DNA of 64,000 nucleotides from Cuneatibacter caecimuris (GTDB lineage Bacteria > Bacillota > Clostridia > Lachnospirales > Lachnospiraceae), in assembly GCF_004216775.1 (NCBI RefSeq), contig NZ_SGXF01000002.1, positions 310,001 to 374,000 on the forward strand, read 5' to 3'. The notes beneath the pieces are model-generated. The model did not search any database. It saw only the letters and a list, made by a program, of their open reading frames with translations, and was not told where the DNA came from. Positions 24,582 to 32,407 of this stretch are shown here, one piece after another (the first letter of the stretch is position 1; each line of letters starts with the position of its first letter). The position numbers and the translations under genes were made by a program.

Positions 24582-24635
24582 AGAATACCACGGATTTGAA
24601 ATTTGTCAATACTTTTATAAAGTATTTTATAAAAG
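24582..24635 (-). promoter_or_regulatory. Promoter and palindromic operator of the hexitol operon
   Basis: Minus-strand TTGACA (24604-24609) and TATTCT (24582-24587) are 16 bp apart and drive the aldolase gene. Directly upstream of the -35 lies the perfect inverted repeat CTTTTATAAA / TTTATAAAAG with a 4-bp centre (24612-24635). The ROK repressor gene ends 20 bp beyond. This is the natural site for that repressor (inference). Confidence 0.72.
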
Positions 24636-24655
24636 TTTTTTTCTGCCGCTGCACA

Positions 24656-25792
24656 TTACAACGTCTCAATAAACCTGCTGATAAACAGAAACGCTCCGCC
24701 TTCCGCCGCGGCGTCTTTTTCGTAGTGGCAGGCCTGGAGATAATCCAGAGGCATCACATGGCCGTCCAGCTCTCCCAGCCTGGATTTCAGTTCTTCCTGC
24801 CTTCCGGCCAGATAGCCGCCCATATATCCTCCCAGAATCAGCCTGCAGTCAAAGGAAACCCGGATATTGCTGATCAGCAGGGAAAGATTATCCAGATACT
24901 CCTCCCAGGCGTCCCGGTACAGGGCGTTCCCCTCTTCCAGACCGTCAAAAAAAGCTTTTAGCTCCCCGCCGCTGATATCCGAAAGCCTTCTGGCGGAAAC
25001 ATAAGTATCCGCGCATCCCCTGCGCCCGCAATAGCACTTTCTTCCGCCCGGGTGCAGAATCATATGGCCGAATTCCGCGCTCTGCCCATGCTCCCCGGAA
25101 ACCAGGGAACGCCCTTCCAGAAGAGCGCCTCCCACCGTATTGCTCAAATAGAGATAGGCTCTCCGGCCTTCTTCTCCCAAAGCAAAGGCCTCCGCCAGGC
25201 CCGCGGCCGAGGAATCGTGAAAAAAGCATACCCTGCCCGGCAGATACCGCCCCAGCAGCTCCGCTGAGACTCCCTGCACGCCCAGGGTTTCCGCATGCAG
25301 GATCATTTTTCCTTCCGCATCTAAAATTGCCGGAAGCGTCACCCCGATTCCCAGAAGCCGAGACCTCTTCTCCGGCCCGTCGGAGGGCTTCCCTTTCAGC
25401 AGTTCCTCCACCAGCCGCCCAAGCCTTCTGGCATATCGTTCTGTATACTGAAACGGCAGTTTCACCCTTCTCCTGCTCAGCTGTTTTCCATACAAATCCA
25501 CCAGCACGGCAGTCATATCCAGAGCTGTAATTTCCACCCCTACCGCATACCTGCTTTCCGGTACAATCCGGTAAGACACAGCTCTCCGCCCTCCTGTGGA
25601 CGCAAAAACGCCTTTTTCTTCCACCAGCCCTTCCTCCAGAAGGCTGTTGAGATAAAGCGCCACTGTGGGCAGGCTCATAGAAAGCGCGTCCGCGATCTCC
25701 TGCCTGCTCACGCCGTCCCTTTCATAAATTGCCTGATAAATTCTGTTTCTGTTGTTTTCTTTCCCGCGGACAGGAATTCCGCTGCTATTCAT
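24656..25792 (-). CDS. ROK family transcriptional repressor (NagC/XylR type)
   Basis: A 378-residue protein. Residues about 15-75 are a winged helix-turn-helix (VSRQEIADALSMSLPTVALY, then LNSLLEEGLV). The rest is the ROK sugar-kinase-like domain with GIGVTLPAILD, the DNTVGGALL-like loop (here SNTVGGALLEG), and the zinc motif GHMILHPG then KCYCGRRGCADTYVS. It lies immediately upstream of, and in line with, the hexitol operon, and an inverted repeat sits between them, so it most likely represses that operon and is relieved by a sugar or sugar phosphate. Confidence 0.88.
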   Translation of the reverse strand: MNSSGIPVRGKENNRNRIYQAIYERDGVSRQEIADALSMSLPTVALYLNSLLEEGLVEEKGVFASTGGRRAVSYRIVPESRYAVGVEITALDMTAVLVDLYGKQLSRRRVKLPFQYTERYARRLGRLVEELLKGKPSDGPEKRSRLLGIGVTLPAILDAEGKMILHAETLGVQGVSAELLGRYLPGRVCFFHDSSAAGLAEAFALGEEGRRAYLYLSNTVGGALLEGRSLVSGEHGQSAEFGHMILHPGGRKCYCGRRGCADTYVSARRLSDISGGELKAFFDGLEEGNALYRDAWEEYLDNLSLLISNIRVSFDCRLILGGYMGGYLAGRQEELKSRLGELDGHVMPLDYLQACHYEKDAAAEGGAFLFISRFIETL

Positions 25793-25824
25793 GGCCTTCC
25801 TCCCTAATGTTCTATATTCCCTGA

Positions 25825-25954
25825 AATAAAGAGTCCGGCTCGCCGGACTCTCGCGCCGTAGCGCGGTCGCTTAAGCGGCCATATTTCCTTAGCGCGCAGT
25901 GCGATCCCCCGGAGGGGTTTATTGCATAGGGAATGCTGTTTCCTATGCAATAAA
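25825..25954. repeat. Intergenic hairpin repeat, copy B
   Basis: About 130 nt between AATAAA ends: hairpin GAGTCCGGC/GCCGGACTC, hairpin around GGTCGCT/AGCGGCC, then AGCGCGCAGTGCG, CCCC-GGA-GGGG, and the terminal stem ATTGCATAGG (25921-25930) / CCTATGCAAT (25942-25951). It is in direct tandem with copy C, sharing the AATAAA. It lies between the ROK gene and xerD. Confidence 0.85.
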
Positions 25955-26080
25955 GAGTCCGGCTCGCCGGACTCTCGCGCCGAAGCGCGGTCGCTTAAGC
26001 GGCCAAATTTCCTTAGCGCGCAGTGCGATCCCCCGGAGGGGTTTGCTACATAGAAAACGCTGTTTCCTATGTAGCAATAA
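25949..26080. repeat. Intergenic hairpin repeat, copy C
   Basis: Nearly identical to copy B in its first 90 nt, but the terminal stem is GCTACATAG (26045-26053) / CTATGTAGC (26067-26075). Three stem pairs differ from copy B and all changes are compensated. A short AAAGGCCCTG... stretch follows up to the xerD stop at 26126, with nothing else recognisable. Confidence 0.85.
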
Positions 26081-26125
26081 AAGGCCCTGTTTGTCAACAG
26101 AACCTTTTCCCATGCTACTGCTTCA

Positions 26126-27007
26126 TTACTTTCTGGGATGAGCCGCGTAGGACTCCCGCAGGCTCCTTCCCGCAAGAGTCACATACATCTGGGTGGTGGA
26201 AATATCTGAATGCCCCAGCATCTCCTGTACTGCGTGCAGGTCAGCTCCGCCTGCCACCAGATGTACGGCAAAAGAATGGCGCAGTGTATGAGGGGTGATA
26301 TCTCCGTCAATCCCTGCCCGCTCCGCGTACAGCTTGATCAGTTTCCAGAAACCCTGACGGCTCATCTGCCCGCCGGAACAGTTGGTAAACAGCAGATCCG
26401 TCTGTTTGCCTTTTAGGAGATGTTCCCGCGCCTTTGTCAGATAACTTTCCAACACCTTTTTCGCCGTGTTTCCAAAAGGCACCATCCTGTCCCTTTCTCT
26501 GGCGGCGCAGTGTATGTAACCCATCTCCATATTCACGTCCTTCAGCCTCAGGCTGATCAGCTCGGACACTCTGATGCCGGTGGCATAGAGCAGTTCCATC
26601 ATAGCCTTATCCCGCAATTCTTTGGGTTTACTGCAGTCAGGCTGGCGAAGCAGCCTGTCCATTTCCTGAACGGATAAAATCCCCGGCGCTTTTCTCTCCA
26701 CTCTGGGCGCGCGCAGGGCAAAAGCAGGATTTTCCCCGCAGGTCCCTGCCGCCACGGCGTACTGAAAAAAAGCCTTTACGGAAGCCACATTCCGGGAGAT
26801 CGTTGTCGCCGCCTTCCCTTCTTTTTCCAGAAAAAGGATGTAGGACTGCAGGCTGGTCAGCGTTACCTTATCCCAGCTCAGAATCCCTTCTCCCTGCAGA
26901 AACTGCACCAGCTTCAGCAGATCGCGGCGGTATGAAACCTCTGTATTCGGTGTGGTTTTTTTAACAGAATGTAAATATGCTATAAATTGTTCTACTTCGG
27001 CTGTCAT
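26126..27007 (-). CDS. xerD: XerD-like tyrosine recombinase
   Basis: A 293-residue recombinase with an N-terminal SAM-like core-binding domain (about 1-85) and a C-terminal catalytic domain. Catalytic residues seen: Arg in ATGIRVSEL, His/Arg in HTLRHSFA, His in LGHSDIS, and Tyr in TTQMYVTL. Oddity: the beta-hairpin lysine, normally in a GKGxKxR motif, is not there; the equivalent stretch reads CAARERDRMVPFG. The gene order nudF-spoIIM-xerD matches the conserved Bacillus/Clostridium block, so this is probably the chromosome-dimer recombinase or a close relative. I chose the ATG at 27007, which follows AGGGGAG; 45 upstream residues are dropped. Confidence 0.82.
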   Translation of the reverse strand: MTAEVEQFIAYLHSVKKTTPNTEVSYRRDLLKLVQFLQGEGILSWDKVTLTSLQSYILFLEKEGKAATTISRNVASVKAFFQYAVAAGTCGENPAFALRAPRVERKAPGILSVQEMDRLLRQPDCSKPKELRDKAMMELLYATGIRVSELISLRLKDVNMEMGYIHCAARERDRMVPFGNTAKKVLESYLTKAREHLLKGKQTDLLFTNCSGGQMSRQGFWKLIKLYAERAGIDGDITPHTLRHSFAVHLVAGGADLHAVQEMLGHSDISTTQMYVTLAGRSLRESYAAHPRK

Positions 27008-27196
27008 GCCCGCGCTCCCCTTCATCCTTCGTATCTTTAAGACAATGTAAGCTCTATTATAACGGCTTTTTCCTACAAAATCAAACACATTTTTTCCACA
27101 TTTACCGGACAAAAAAAAGCAATTCCAGCTTGTATACCACATCTGGTAATGAGTCCTCCGCCAATCTCAACATCTTGGTGTTCTGCTGAAGGAAAA

Positions 27197-27754
27197 CTAG
27201 AAATATTTTCCAGCAATCCCCATTATTACCGGGTTTAACCAGGTTTCAGAAGCAATTCCCCCCACTGTCAGCAAAACTGCCCCGGCAATTTTCCAGTATC
27301 TCTCCCCCCGCGCCATTCTCCCCCTCTCTGGCGCAAGGCGTCCTGCTGTGTCCCAGAGCAAAAAACCTGCCGGAAGATAAAGCAGATACTGGGGGAAACT
27401 CATGCACAGAAAACAGGCGGGAGCCAGAATTCCCTTTCCCACAGCCAGCAGCCCCAGGCAGAATCCGGCGCACATGCCCATAAAAACGGCTGACATGCCG
27501 TTAACAATTTTTCCGAAAATAGTCTGCCCCGCCAGCAGCAGCAAAACGCAGCCTCCCAGGCGTCTGGGCGCCAGATATTTCAAATAGGATACTGGCACGC
27601 CTTTCACCAGCAGAAGTTTTTCCTGAATCTCATCCCCCCAGAGGCTGACGCCAATCCCTCCCTGGGCCTGAACCAGATTGGCAATACATGCCCCGGACAG
27701 AAGTCCGGCGCACAAAAGGATCCAATACCACGGAATTTTTTTTTCATTGTACAT
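27197..27754 (-). CDS. spoIIM: Stage II sporulation protein M
   Basis: A 185-residue membrane protein with about five hydrophobic helices (near 12-28, 65-82, 88-112, 115-135, 155-175). The pattern FMGMCAGFCLGLLAVGKG, then FPQYLLYLPAGFLLW is typical of SpoIIM. In Bacillus, SpoIIM works with SpoIID and SpoIIP in septal peptidoglycan removal during engulfment and is made in the mother cell under sigma-E. Its neighbours nudF and xerD match the classic order. The ATG at 27754 has GGGGGTG as ribosome-binding site, but that site is part of a strong hairpin described separately. Confidence 0.82.
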   Translation of the reverse strand: MYNEKKIPWYWILLCAGLLSGACIANLVQAQGGIGVSLWGDEIQEKLLLVKGVPVSYLKYLAPRRLGGCVLLLLAGQTIFGKIVNGMSAVFMGMCAGFCLGLLAVGKGILAPACFLCMSFPQYLLYLPAGFLLWDTAGRLAPERGRMARGERYWKIAGAVLLTVGGIASETWLNPVIMGIAGKYF

Positions 27755-27757
27755 CAC

Positions 27758-27793
27758 ATCACCCCCGGCAGTAAAAGCTATGCCGGGGGTGAT
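27758..27793 (-). promoter_or_regulatory. Hairpin enclosing the spoIIM ribosome-binding site, with possible sigma-E promoter
   Basis: ATCACCCCCGGCA (27758-27770) and TGCCGGGGGTGAT (27781-27793) form a perfect 13-bp stem with a 10-nt loop. On the minus strand the second arm contains the spoIIM ribosome-binding site. CATAGCTT (27775-27782) with GTTATTT about 15 bp upstream resembles a sigma-E promoter whose start would fall after the first arm. No T-run follows, so it is not a simple terminator of nudF. Confidence 0.55.
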
Positions 27794-27805
27794 TAAAAAA
27801 TAACT

Positions 27806-28342
27806 TTATTTTTGGCGCAGATCTTTGTATGCCATCAAGGCCGCTACCGTCTTTGAGTCCTGAATGATCCCCTGATGGATCAGCCCGCTCAGTTCTTCTA
27901 TCGTGTGGGTTTCCAATTCGATAAACTCATCTTCATCCAAATGCTGGGCGGAGGGGATCAGGTTTCTCGCCAAAAACACATCAATGGTCTCATTGCAGAA
28001 GGCCACAGTGGTCACCAGCTTCACCAGGGGCTCCAGCTGTTCGCAGCGGTACCCGGTTTCTTCTTCCAGCTCCCGGGCCGCGCAGACAATCCCCTCTTCT
28101 TCCGCAGAATCCTTGGCGCCTGCGGGGATTTCCAATGTGAACCGGTCCAGGGCGTTTCTGTACTGCCGCACCATGATGATTCTGCCGTCCGGCAGCACCG
28201 GGACCACAGCCGCCGCGCCTTTGTGGGCCAGGAAATCCCAGTATGCGATATGTCCCTCCGGCGTCTGGATGGTATCTTCATAAAAATCCAGAATCCGGCC
28301 CCTGTACTTCAGTTCTCTGTTCAAACGCTTGATCTTATCCAT
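27806..28342 (-). CDS. nudF: NUDIX hydrolase, ADP-ribose pyrophosphatase
   Basis: A 178-residue NUDIX enzyme of the ADP-ribose pyrophosphatase type. The box reads PAGAKDSAEEEGIVCAAREL followed by EEETGY, with the REx2EE core intact. The upstream RQYRNALDRFTLEIPAG and the downstream FCNETIDVFLARNL stretches are those of NudF. It splits ADP-ribose to AMP and ribose-5-phosphate. The gene lies upstream of spoIIM and xerD as in Bacillus, and 8 nt after proC. Confidence 0.88.
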   Translation of the reverse strand: MDKIKRLNRELKYRGRILDFYEDTIQTPEGHIAYWDFLAHKGAAAVVPVLPDGRIIMVRQYRNALDRFTLEIPAGAKDSAEEEGIVCAARELEEETGYRCEQLEPLVKLVTTVAFCNETIDVFLARNLIPSAQHLDEDEFIELETHTIEELSGLIHQGIIQDSKTVAALMAYKDLRQK

Positions 28343-28350
28343 CCTCTACC

Positions 28351-29148
28351 TCACTTCAGCTTCTCACATTTATCAAAACAGGCGTCAGTCGCTTTCATCA
28401 GGGCATTTCTGAATCCCCACTGCTCCAGCGCCTCCACAGCCTCTATGGTAGTGCCCGCCGGGGAACATACCATATCCTTCAGTTTTCCGGGATGCAGGCC
28501 GCTCTCCAAAACCATCTCCGCAGAACCGGCCACCGCCCGGGCTACAAACTGATATGCCTGTTCTCTGGGCATGCCGCATTTGACCACGCCGTCCGCCAGG
28601 GCTTCGATGAACATGTATACATAAGCCGGAGAGCTGCCGCTGGCGCAGGCGACGGCGCTCATCAGCCCTTCCGGAACCACCTGCATCTGCCCGAAAGATG
28701 TGAAAATAGTTCGGATCATCTCCTGTTCTTCCTCCGAAAACAGCGAAGGATCATAAGATACTCCGGTCATGCCCTTGCCGATCAGAGCCGGAGTGTTGGG
28801 CATGGCCCGGACAATTCTTCTGTCATAGCCAAGGGTCTGCTGCAGCTTTTCTATGGTAATGCCCGGCGCGATGGAAATGACTACATGCTCCTGGGTGACA
28901 ATATTCACAATATTTTTCAGCACTGCGGGATAAAACTGAGGCTTCACCGCAAGCACAAGATATTTTGCATCATTTGCGCAGGCAGCGTTGCTGTCCATAA
29001 AGCGGACTCCTGTTTCCTCATAAACCTGCCGGACCCGCTGTTCATTGGCGTCGGAAAACACCAGATTCATTTTATCGAAATATTTCAGCGCGCCTTTGAG
29101 CATCGCATATCCCATATTTCCCATGCCGATAAATCCAATTCTGTCCAT
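28351..29148 (-). CDS. proC: Pyrroline-5-carboxylate reductase
   Basis: A 265-residue reductase for the last step of proline synthesis. N-terminal NAD(P) loop IGFIGMGNMGYAMLKG, then VLAVKPQ, RAMPNTPALIGKGMTG, SGSSPAYVYMFIEALADGVV and GLHPGKLKDMVCSPAGTT with family-typical residues. I chose the ATG at 29148, which is 9 nt from AGGAGG; two earlier ATGs overlap that site. It is followed closely by nudF. Confidence 0.92.
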   Translation of the reverse strand: MDRIGFIGMGNMGYAMLKGALKYFDKMNLVFSDANEQRVRQVYEETGVRFMDSNAACANDAKYLVLAVKPQFYPAVLKNIVNIVTQEHVVISIAPGITIEKLQQTLGYDRRIVRAMPNTPALIGKGMTGVSYDPSLFSEEEQEMIRTIFTSFGQMQVVPEGLMSAVACASGSSPAYVYMFIEALADGVVKCGMPREQAYQFVARAVAGSAEMVLESGLHPGKLKDMVCSPAGTTIEAVEALEQWGFRNALMKATDACFDKCEKLK

Positions 29149-29212
29149 CTGAATCATCCTCCTCATTTTCCCTTAGAGTAGCACATTTTTTCCAAAATAA
29201 CAACCCAAACTC

Positions 29213-29241
29213 TTGCTTTTCAATTCGGTTTCCTGTATATT
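29213..29241 (+). promoter_or_regulatory. Promoter of the HAD-DegV operon
   Basis: TTGCTT (29213-29218) and TATATT (29236-29241) with 17-bp spacing on the plus strand, about 25 nt before the HAD gene start. Confidence 0.6.
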
Positions 29242-29266
29242 AGGAACAGGTAAAAGGAGGCGCAGC

Positions 29267-29932
29267 ATGAAATTATTGAAGCAGCCGCAGCATGTGATTT
29301 TTGATATGGACGGATTGATGTTTGATACGGAAGCGCTGTGTTTTATCTGTGAGCAGGAAGCTGCGGCAGAATACGGATATACCGTAGACAAGGAACTCTA
29401 TCTTCAAACATTGGGCGTCAACCAGACCGCTTACCGTGAGATCATGCTTGCTCATTTCGGCGACGGATTTCCGGTGGAAAAAATTTCCGAACTCACCTAT
29501 CAGAAAATGGACGCCCGCATGGAATCAGAAGGCGTTCCCGTCAAGCCCGGGCTGCTCACACTGCTGGACGGACTTTCTTCCAGGAAAATCCGCTGCTCCG
29601 TCGCCTCTTCCAGCCGTTCCGCCCGTGTCCGCCGTATGCTGGCTATGGCAGGAATTTCTTCTTATTTTTCTGTTGTCACCGGCGGTGAAATGACCGAACG
29701 ATCCAAACCTGAGCCGGATATCTTTTTAAAGGCCTGTGAAACCGCAGGATTCACCCCGGAAGCCTCCCTGGTACTGGAGGATTCTCCCAATGGGCTGCTG
29801 GCCGCGCACCGCGCCGGTATTCCGGCAGTCTGTATACCGGATCTTACAGAGCCGCCGGCCTCTGTGCTGAAGCTGGCCTGTTCGGTGCTGCCGCGTCTGG
29901 ATATGGTTCTGGAATTGCTGCAGCCTAAATAA
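29267..29932 (+). CDS. HAD-family phosphatase, beta-phosphoglucomutase-like
   Basis: A 221-residue HAD hydrolase: motif I IFDMDGLMFDTE, motif II CSVASSSR, Lys in RSKPEPDIFLKA and motif IV LVLEDSPNG. The helical cap lies between motif I and II as in the phosphoglucomutase/phosphatase subgroup. The start at 29267 has AGGAGG 6 nt upstream. It likely dephosphorylates or isomerises a sugar phosphate; the substrate is not clear. degV follows after 16 nt, so the two are probably co-transcribed. Confidence 0.85.
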   Translation: MKLLKQPQHVIFDMDGLMFDTEALCFICEQEAAAEYGYTVDKELYLQTLGVNQTAYREIMLAHFGDGFPVEKISELTYQKMDARMESEGVPVKPGLLTLLDGLSSRKIRCSVASSSRSARVRRMLAMAGISSYFSVVTGGEMTERSKPEPDIFLKACETAGFTPEASLVLEDSPNGLLAAHRAGIPAVCIPDLTEPPASVLKLACSVLPRLDMVLELLQPK

Positions 29933-29948
29933 TCAAGGAGGGAAATTT

Positions 29949-30818
29949 ATGAGTAATTATGTCATCACTACAGATTCAGCCTGTGATCTTCCTCAGGAGT
30001 ATCTGAAAAAACACAATATTTATGCCCAGTCCCTGTTCTACCAGCTGGGGGAAGATGTTTACGGAGGTACAAAGGAGCTGAGCCCTTCAGATTTTTATAA
30101 TAAAATGCGGGAAGGCCAGATGCCCACCACCATGGCCATTAATCCGGAAGAACTGCGGGAGGGCCTGCATCCCATTCTGGAACAGGGCCTTGATATCATT
30201 CACCTTGCCTTCTCTTCTGGCCTGAGCAGCAGCTACCAGAATGCAGTGATCTCCGCAGAGGACCTTCGTGAGGAATTTCCCGACAGGAAGATCACTGTAA
30301 TCGATACAAAGTGTGCGTCCCTTGGGCAGGGGCTTCTGGTACATAAGGCCGTGATGGCCAAAGAGGCCGGCAAATCCTATCAGGAAACAGTCAGCCACGT
30401 TCAGATGATCCTGCCGCATCTCTGCCACGTATTTACAGTGGATGACCTCTTCAATTTATACCGGGGCGGCCGGGTATCCAAAACTGTTGCTGTGCTGGGA
30501 ACTATTGTGAATGTGAAACCGGTTCTCCATGTAGATGACGACGGACATCTGATTCCCCTTTCCAAGGTGCGCGGGCGCAAGAAATCCCTTACAGCCCTGG
30601 TAGATCTGATGGAAAGCAAAATCAAAGGTTACGAAGATGAAAATAATACTGTTTTTATCAGCCACGGGGATTGTATGGAAGACGCAGAATATGTAGCGAA
30701 TCAGGTCCGGGAGCGCTTCGGCATCCAGGATATCCTGATTCATTATGTAAGCCCCACCATCGGCGCCCACTCCGGGCCGGGTACCCTTGCCCTGTTTTTT
30801 GTAGGGAACCCCAGGTAA
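29949..30818 (+). CDS. DegV family fatty-acid-binding protein
   Basis: A 289-residue DegV protein: ITTDSACDLPQEYLKKHNIY at the start, TSQINPEE-like TTMAINPEELREG, then AFSSGLSSSYQNA, IDTKCASLGQGLLV, and the C-terminal HYVSPTIGAHSGPGTLALFF (fatty-acid pocket). In Firmicutes the related FakB proteins present fatty acids to the kinase FakA for lipid synthesis. No fakA is seen nearby. Ribosome-binding site AAGGAGGG. Confidence 0.9.
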   Translation: MSNYVITTDSACDLPQEYLKKHNIYAQSLFYQLGEDVYGGTKELSPSDFYNKMREGQMPTTMAINPEELREGLHPILEQGLDIIHLAFSSGLSSSYQNAVISAEDLREEFPDRKITVIDTKCASLGQGLLVHKAVMAKEAGKSYQETVSHVQMILPHLCHVFTVDDLFNLYRGGRVSKTVAVLGTIVNVKPVLHVDDDGHLIPLSKVRGRKKSLTALVDLMESKIKGYEDENNTVFISHGDCMEDAEYVANQVRERFGIQDILIHYVSPTIGAHSGPGTLALFFVGNPR

Positions 30819-30821
30819 TAG

Positions 30822-30955
30822 AATAAAGAGTCCGGCTCGCCGGACTCTCGCGCCGAAGCGCAGCCGCTTCAGCGGCCATATTTCCTTAGCGCGTAGTGCG
30901 CATCCCCCGGAGGGTTTTATTTCATAGGGAACGCAGTTTCCTATGAAATAAAATA
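30822..30955. repeat. Intergenic hairpin repeat, copy D
   Basis: Full-length copy placed right after degV. Hairpin GAGTCCGGC/GCCGGACTC, a second stem GCCGCT/AGCGGC (a T-G pair in B and C is a C-G pair here), then the core GCGTAGTGCGC, ATCCCCCGGAGGG, and a 17-bp terminal stem at 30916-30932/30936-30952. It may also end degV transcription. Confidence 0.85.
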
Positions 30956-31039
30956 AATACAAGCCAATGCTGCAGGTTCCGGCATATCTGTCCGGGATCT
31001 GCAGCATCCATTTTTATTCTTTTACAGGAGTGAATGATC

Positions 31040-32122
31040 ATGAAGAAAAAAAGCACCCGCGCTGCCGCATTTCTGCTTGCCGCTGTTCTGACAGTTTCCG
31101 CCGCTGCCTGCGGCAATTCTGAAAATGCCGGAGAGACCACTTTTCCGGCCGCCTCTGAAGGAACTTATACCTCTGCCCAGGAGACTCCGGAAGAGATTTC
31201 TACAGAATCTGCCAGTTCTCCTTCGTCTTCTGAAGGTTCCCCGGAAACAACGGGCCCCGTGGAGCAGACGACGGGCGCTCCAGAGCCTGTTCCGTCCTCC
31301 GCTCCGACTTTGCAGCCCACTGCGGCGGACGGACAGGCTCTGGGAATTACAGCTCAAAGCGCTGTTCTCTACAGCTGTGCGGACGGAAAAACGCTGGTAG
31401 CCAAACGTTCTGATAATTTGGTCTATCCTGCCAGCACTGCCAAACTGCTGACTGCGATCATTGCATTGCGCTATGTCCCTCTGTCTGATGCGGTCACTGT
31501 AGGGGATGAACTGGATCTGGTACAGCCCCACTCCAGCCTGGCCTACCTTGCCAAAGGCCAGCAGCTGACCATGGATACGCTGCTTCACGCACTGCTGATC
31601 CCTTCAGGAAATGACGCCGCCTACACAATTGCCGCCCATACAGGCAGGGTAATCGCAGGCAATCCGGCACTTTCTCCATCTGAAGCAGTTTCCGTATTTG
31701 TCAACACGATGAATCAAATTGCAGCAGAACTGGGCATGAAAAATTCCTTTTTCACCAATCCTGACGGCTATGACGACCCAAAACAGCAGACCACTGCGGA
31801 GGATCTGGCTCTGCTGGGAGCAGAATTTGTAAAGCATCCTGAACTAACCGCTATTACCTCACTTTTTTCTTACGATGCGGTATTTACCAGCGGAGAACGG
31901 ATTACCTGGAAGAATACAAATGCGCTCATTGACGCTTCCAACGCCAACTATGTCAGCGAATGCATCGGCCTGAAAACAGGTAGCAGCGCATACAGCGGCA
32001 ACTGTCTGGTCAGCGCCTTTACCCACGGCGGCCAGTCCTATATTGCCGTAGTGATGAACAGTTCCAAAGCAGCCCGCTGGTCAGATTCCATACTGCTGTA
32101 TCAATACCTTATACAGCAGTAA
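31040..32122 (+). CDS. D-alanyl-D-alanine carboxypeptidase (S11, DacF-like) lipoprotein
   Basis: A 360-residue secreted penicillin-binding protein. Signal peptide with lipobox (SAAAC), then about 80 residues rich in Ser/Glu/Thr/Pro as a spacer, then the peptidase S11 domain: PASTAKLLTAIIAL (SxxK), PSGNDAAYTIA (SxN), and CIGLKTGSSAYSGNC (KTG). It trims the terminal D-Ala from peptidoglycan stem peptides outside the membrane. The second ATG (31040) gives the better spacing (9 nt) from AGGAG. The C-terminal membrane-anchoring domain of larger DacA-type enzymes is absent, consistent with lipid anchoring instead. Confidence 0.85.
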   Translation: MKKKSTRAAAFLLAAVLTVSAAACGNSENAGETTFPAASEGTYTSAQETPEEISTESASSPSSSEGSPETTGPVEQTTGAPEPVPSSAPTLQPTAADGQALGITAQSAVLYSCADGKTLVAKRSDNLVYPASTAKLLTAIIALRYVPLSDAVTVGDELDLVQPHSSLAYLAKGQQLTMDTLLHALLIPSGNDAAYTIAAHTGRVIAGNPALSPSEAVSVFVNTMNQIAAELGMKNSFFTNPDGYDDPKQQTTAEDLALLGAEFVKHPELTAITSLFSYDAVFTSGERITWKNTNALIDASNANYVSECIGLKTGSSAYSGNCLVSAFTHGGQSYIAVVMNSSKAARWSDSILLYQYLIQQ

Positions 32123-32146
32123 ATCATTAAAAGCAGAGGTATCAGA

Positions 32147-32398
32147 ATGCCAAAAGTGAAGTTAACTGTCACAGAAAGTAAATGCAGAGGCGCGTACTGT
32201 AAAAAGGGAGATGAATTTCTCATCGGGGATTTATGTCCTCCTCTGTGTCATGAGCTGTGGAATACCATCTATCCGCTGGTTTACGCTCTGCAGAATGGGG
32301 CGGAACTGGATTACGGCCCGGGCCGCGCAAAAAAATTTGATGCAAAATGCCCTGACGGGGGAAGAGTCAGCGTGCACGGCGAGGTCATTGCTGAATGA
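32147..32398 (+). CDS. TIGR04076 family protein
   Basis: An 83-residue protein with the pattern of TIGR04076: VKLTVTESKCRGAYCKKGDE, GDLCPPLCHELWNTIYPLVY, ALQNGAELDYG, and FDAKCPDGGRVSV. Five conserved cysteines could bind metal or a cluster. Function is unknown; the family is common in anaerobic Firmicutes. It lies 24 nt after the carboxypeptidase gene. Confidence 0.8.
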   Translation: MPKVKLTVTESKCRGAYCKKGDEFLIGDLCPPLCHELWNTIYPLVYALQNGAELDYGPGRAKKFDAKCPDGGRVSVHGEVIAE

Positions 32399-32407
32399 TA
32401 GGCGGCC

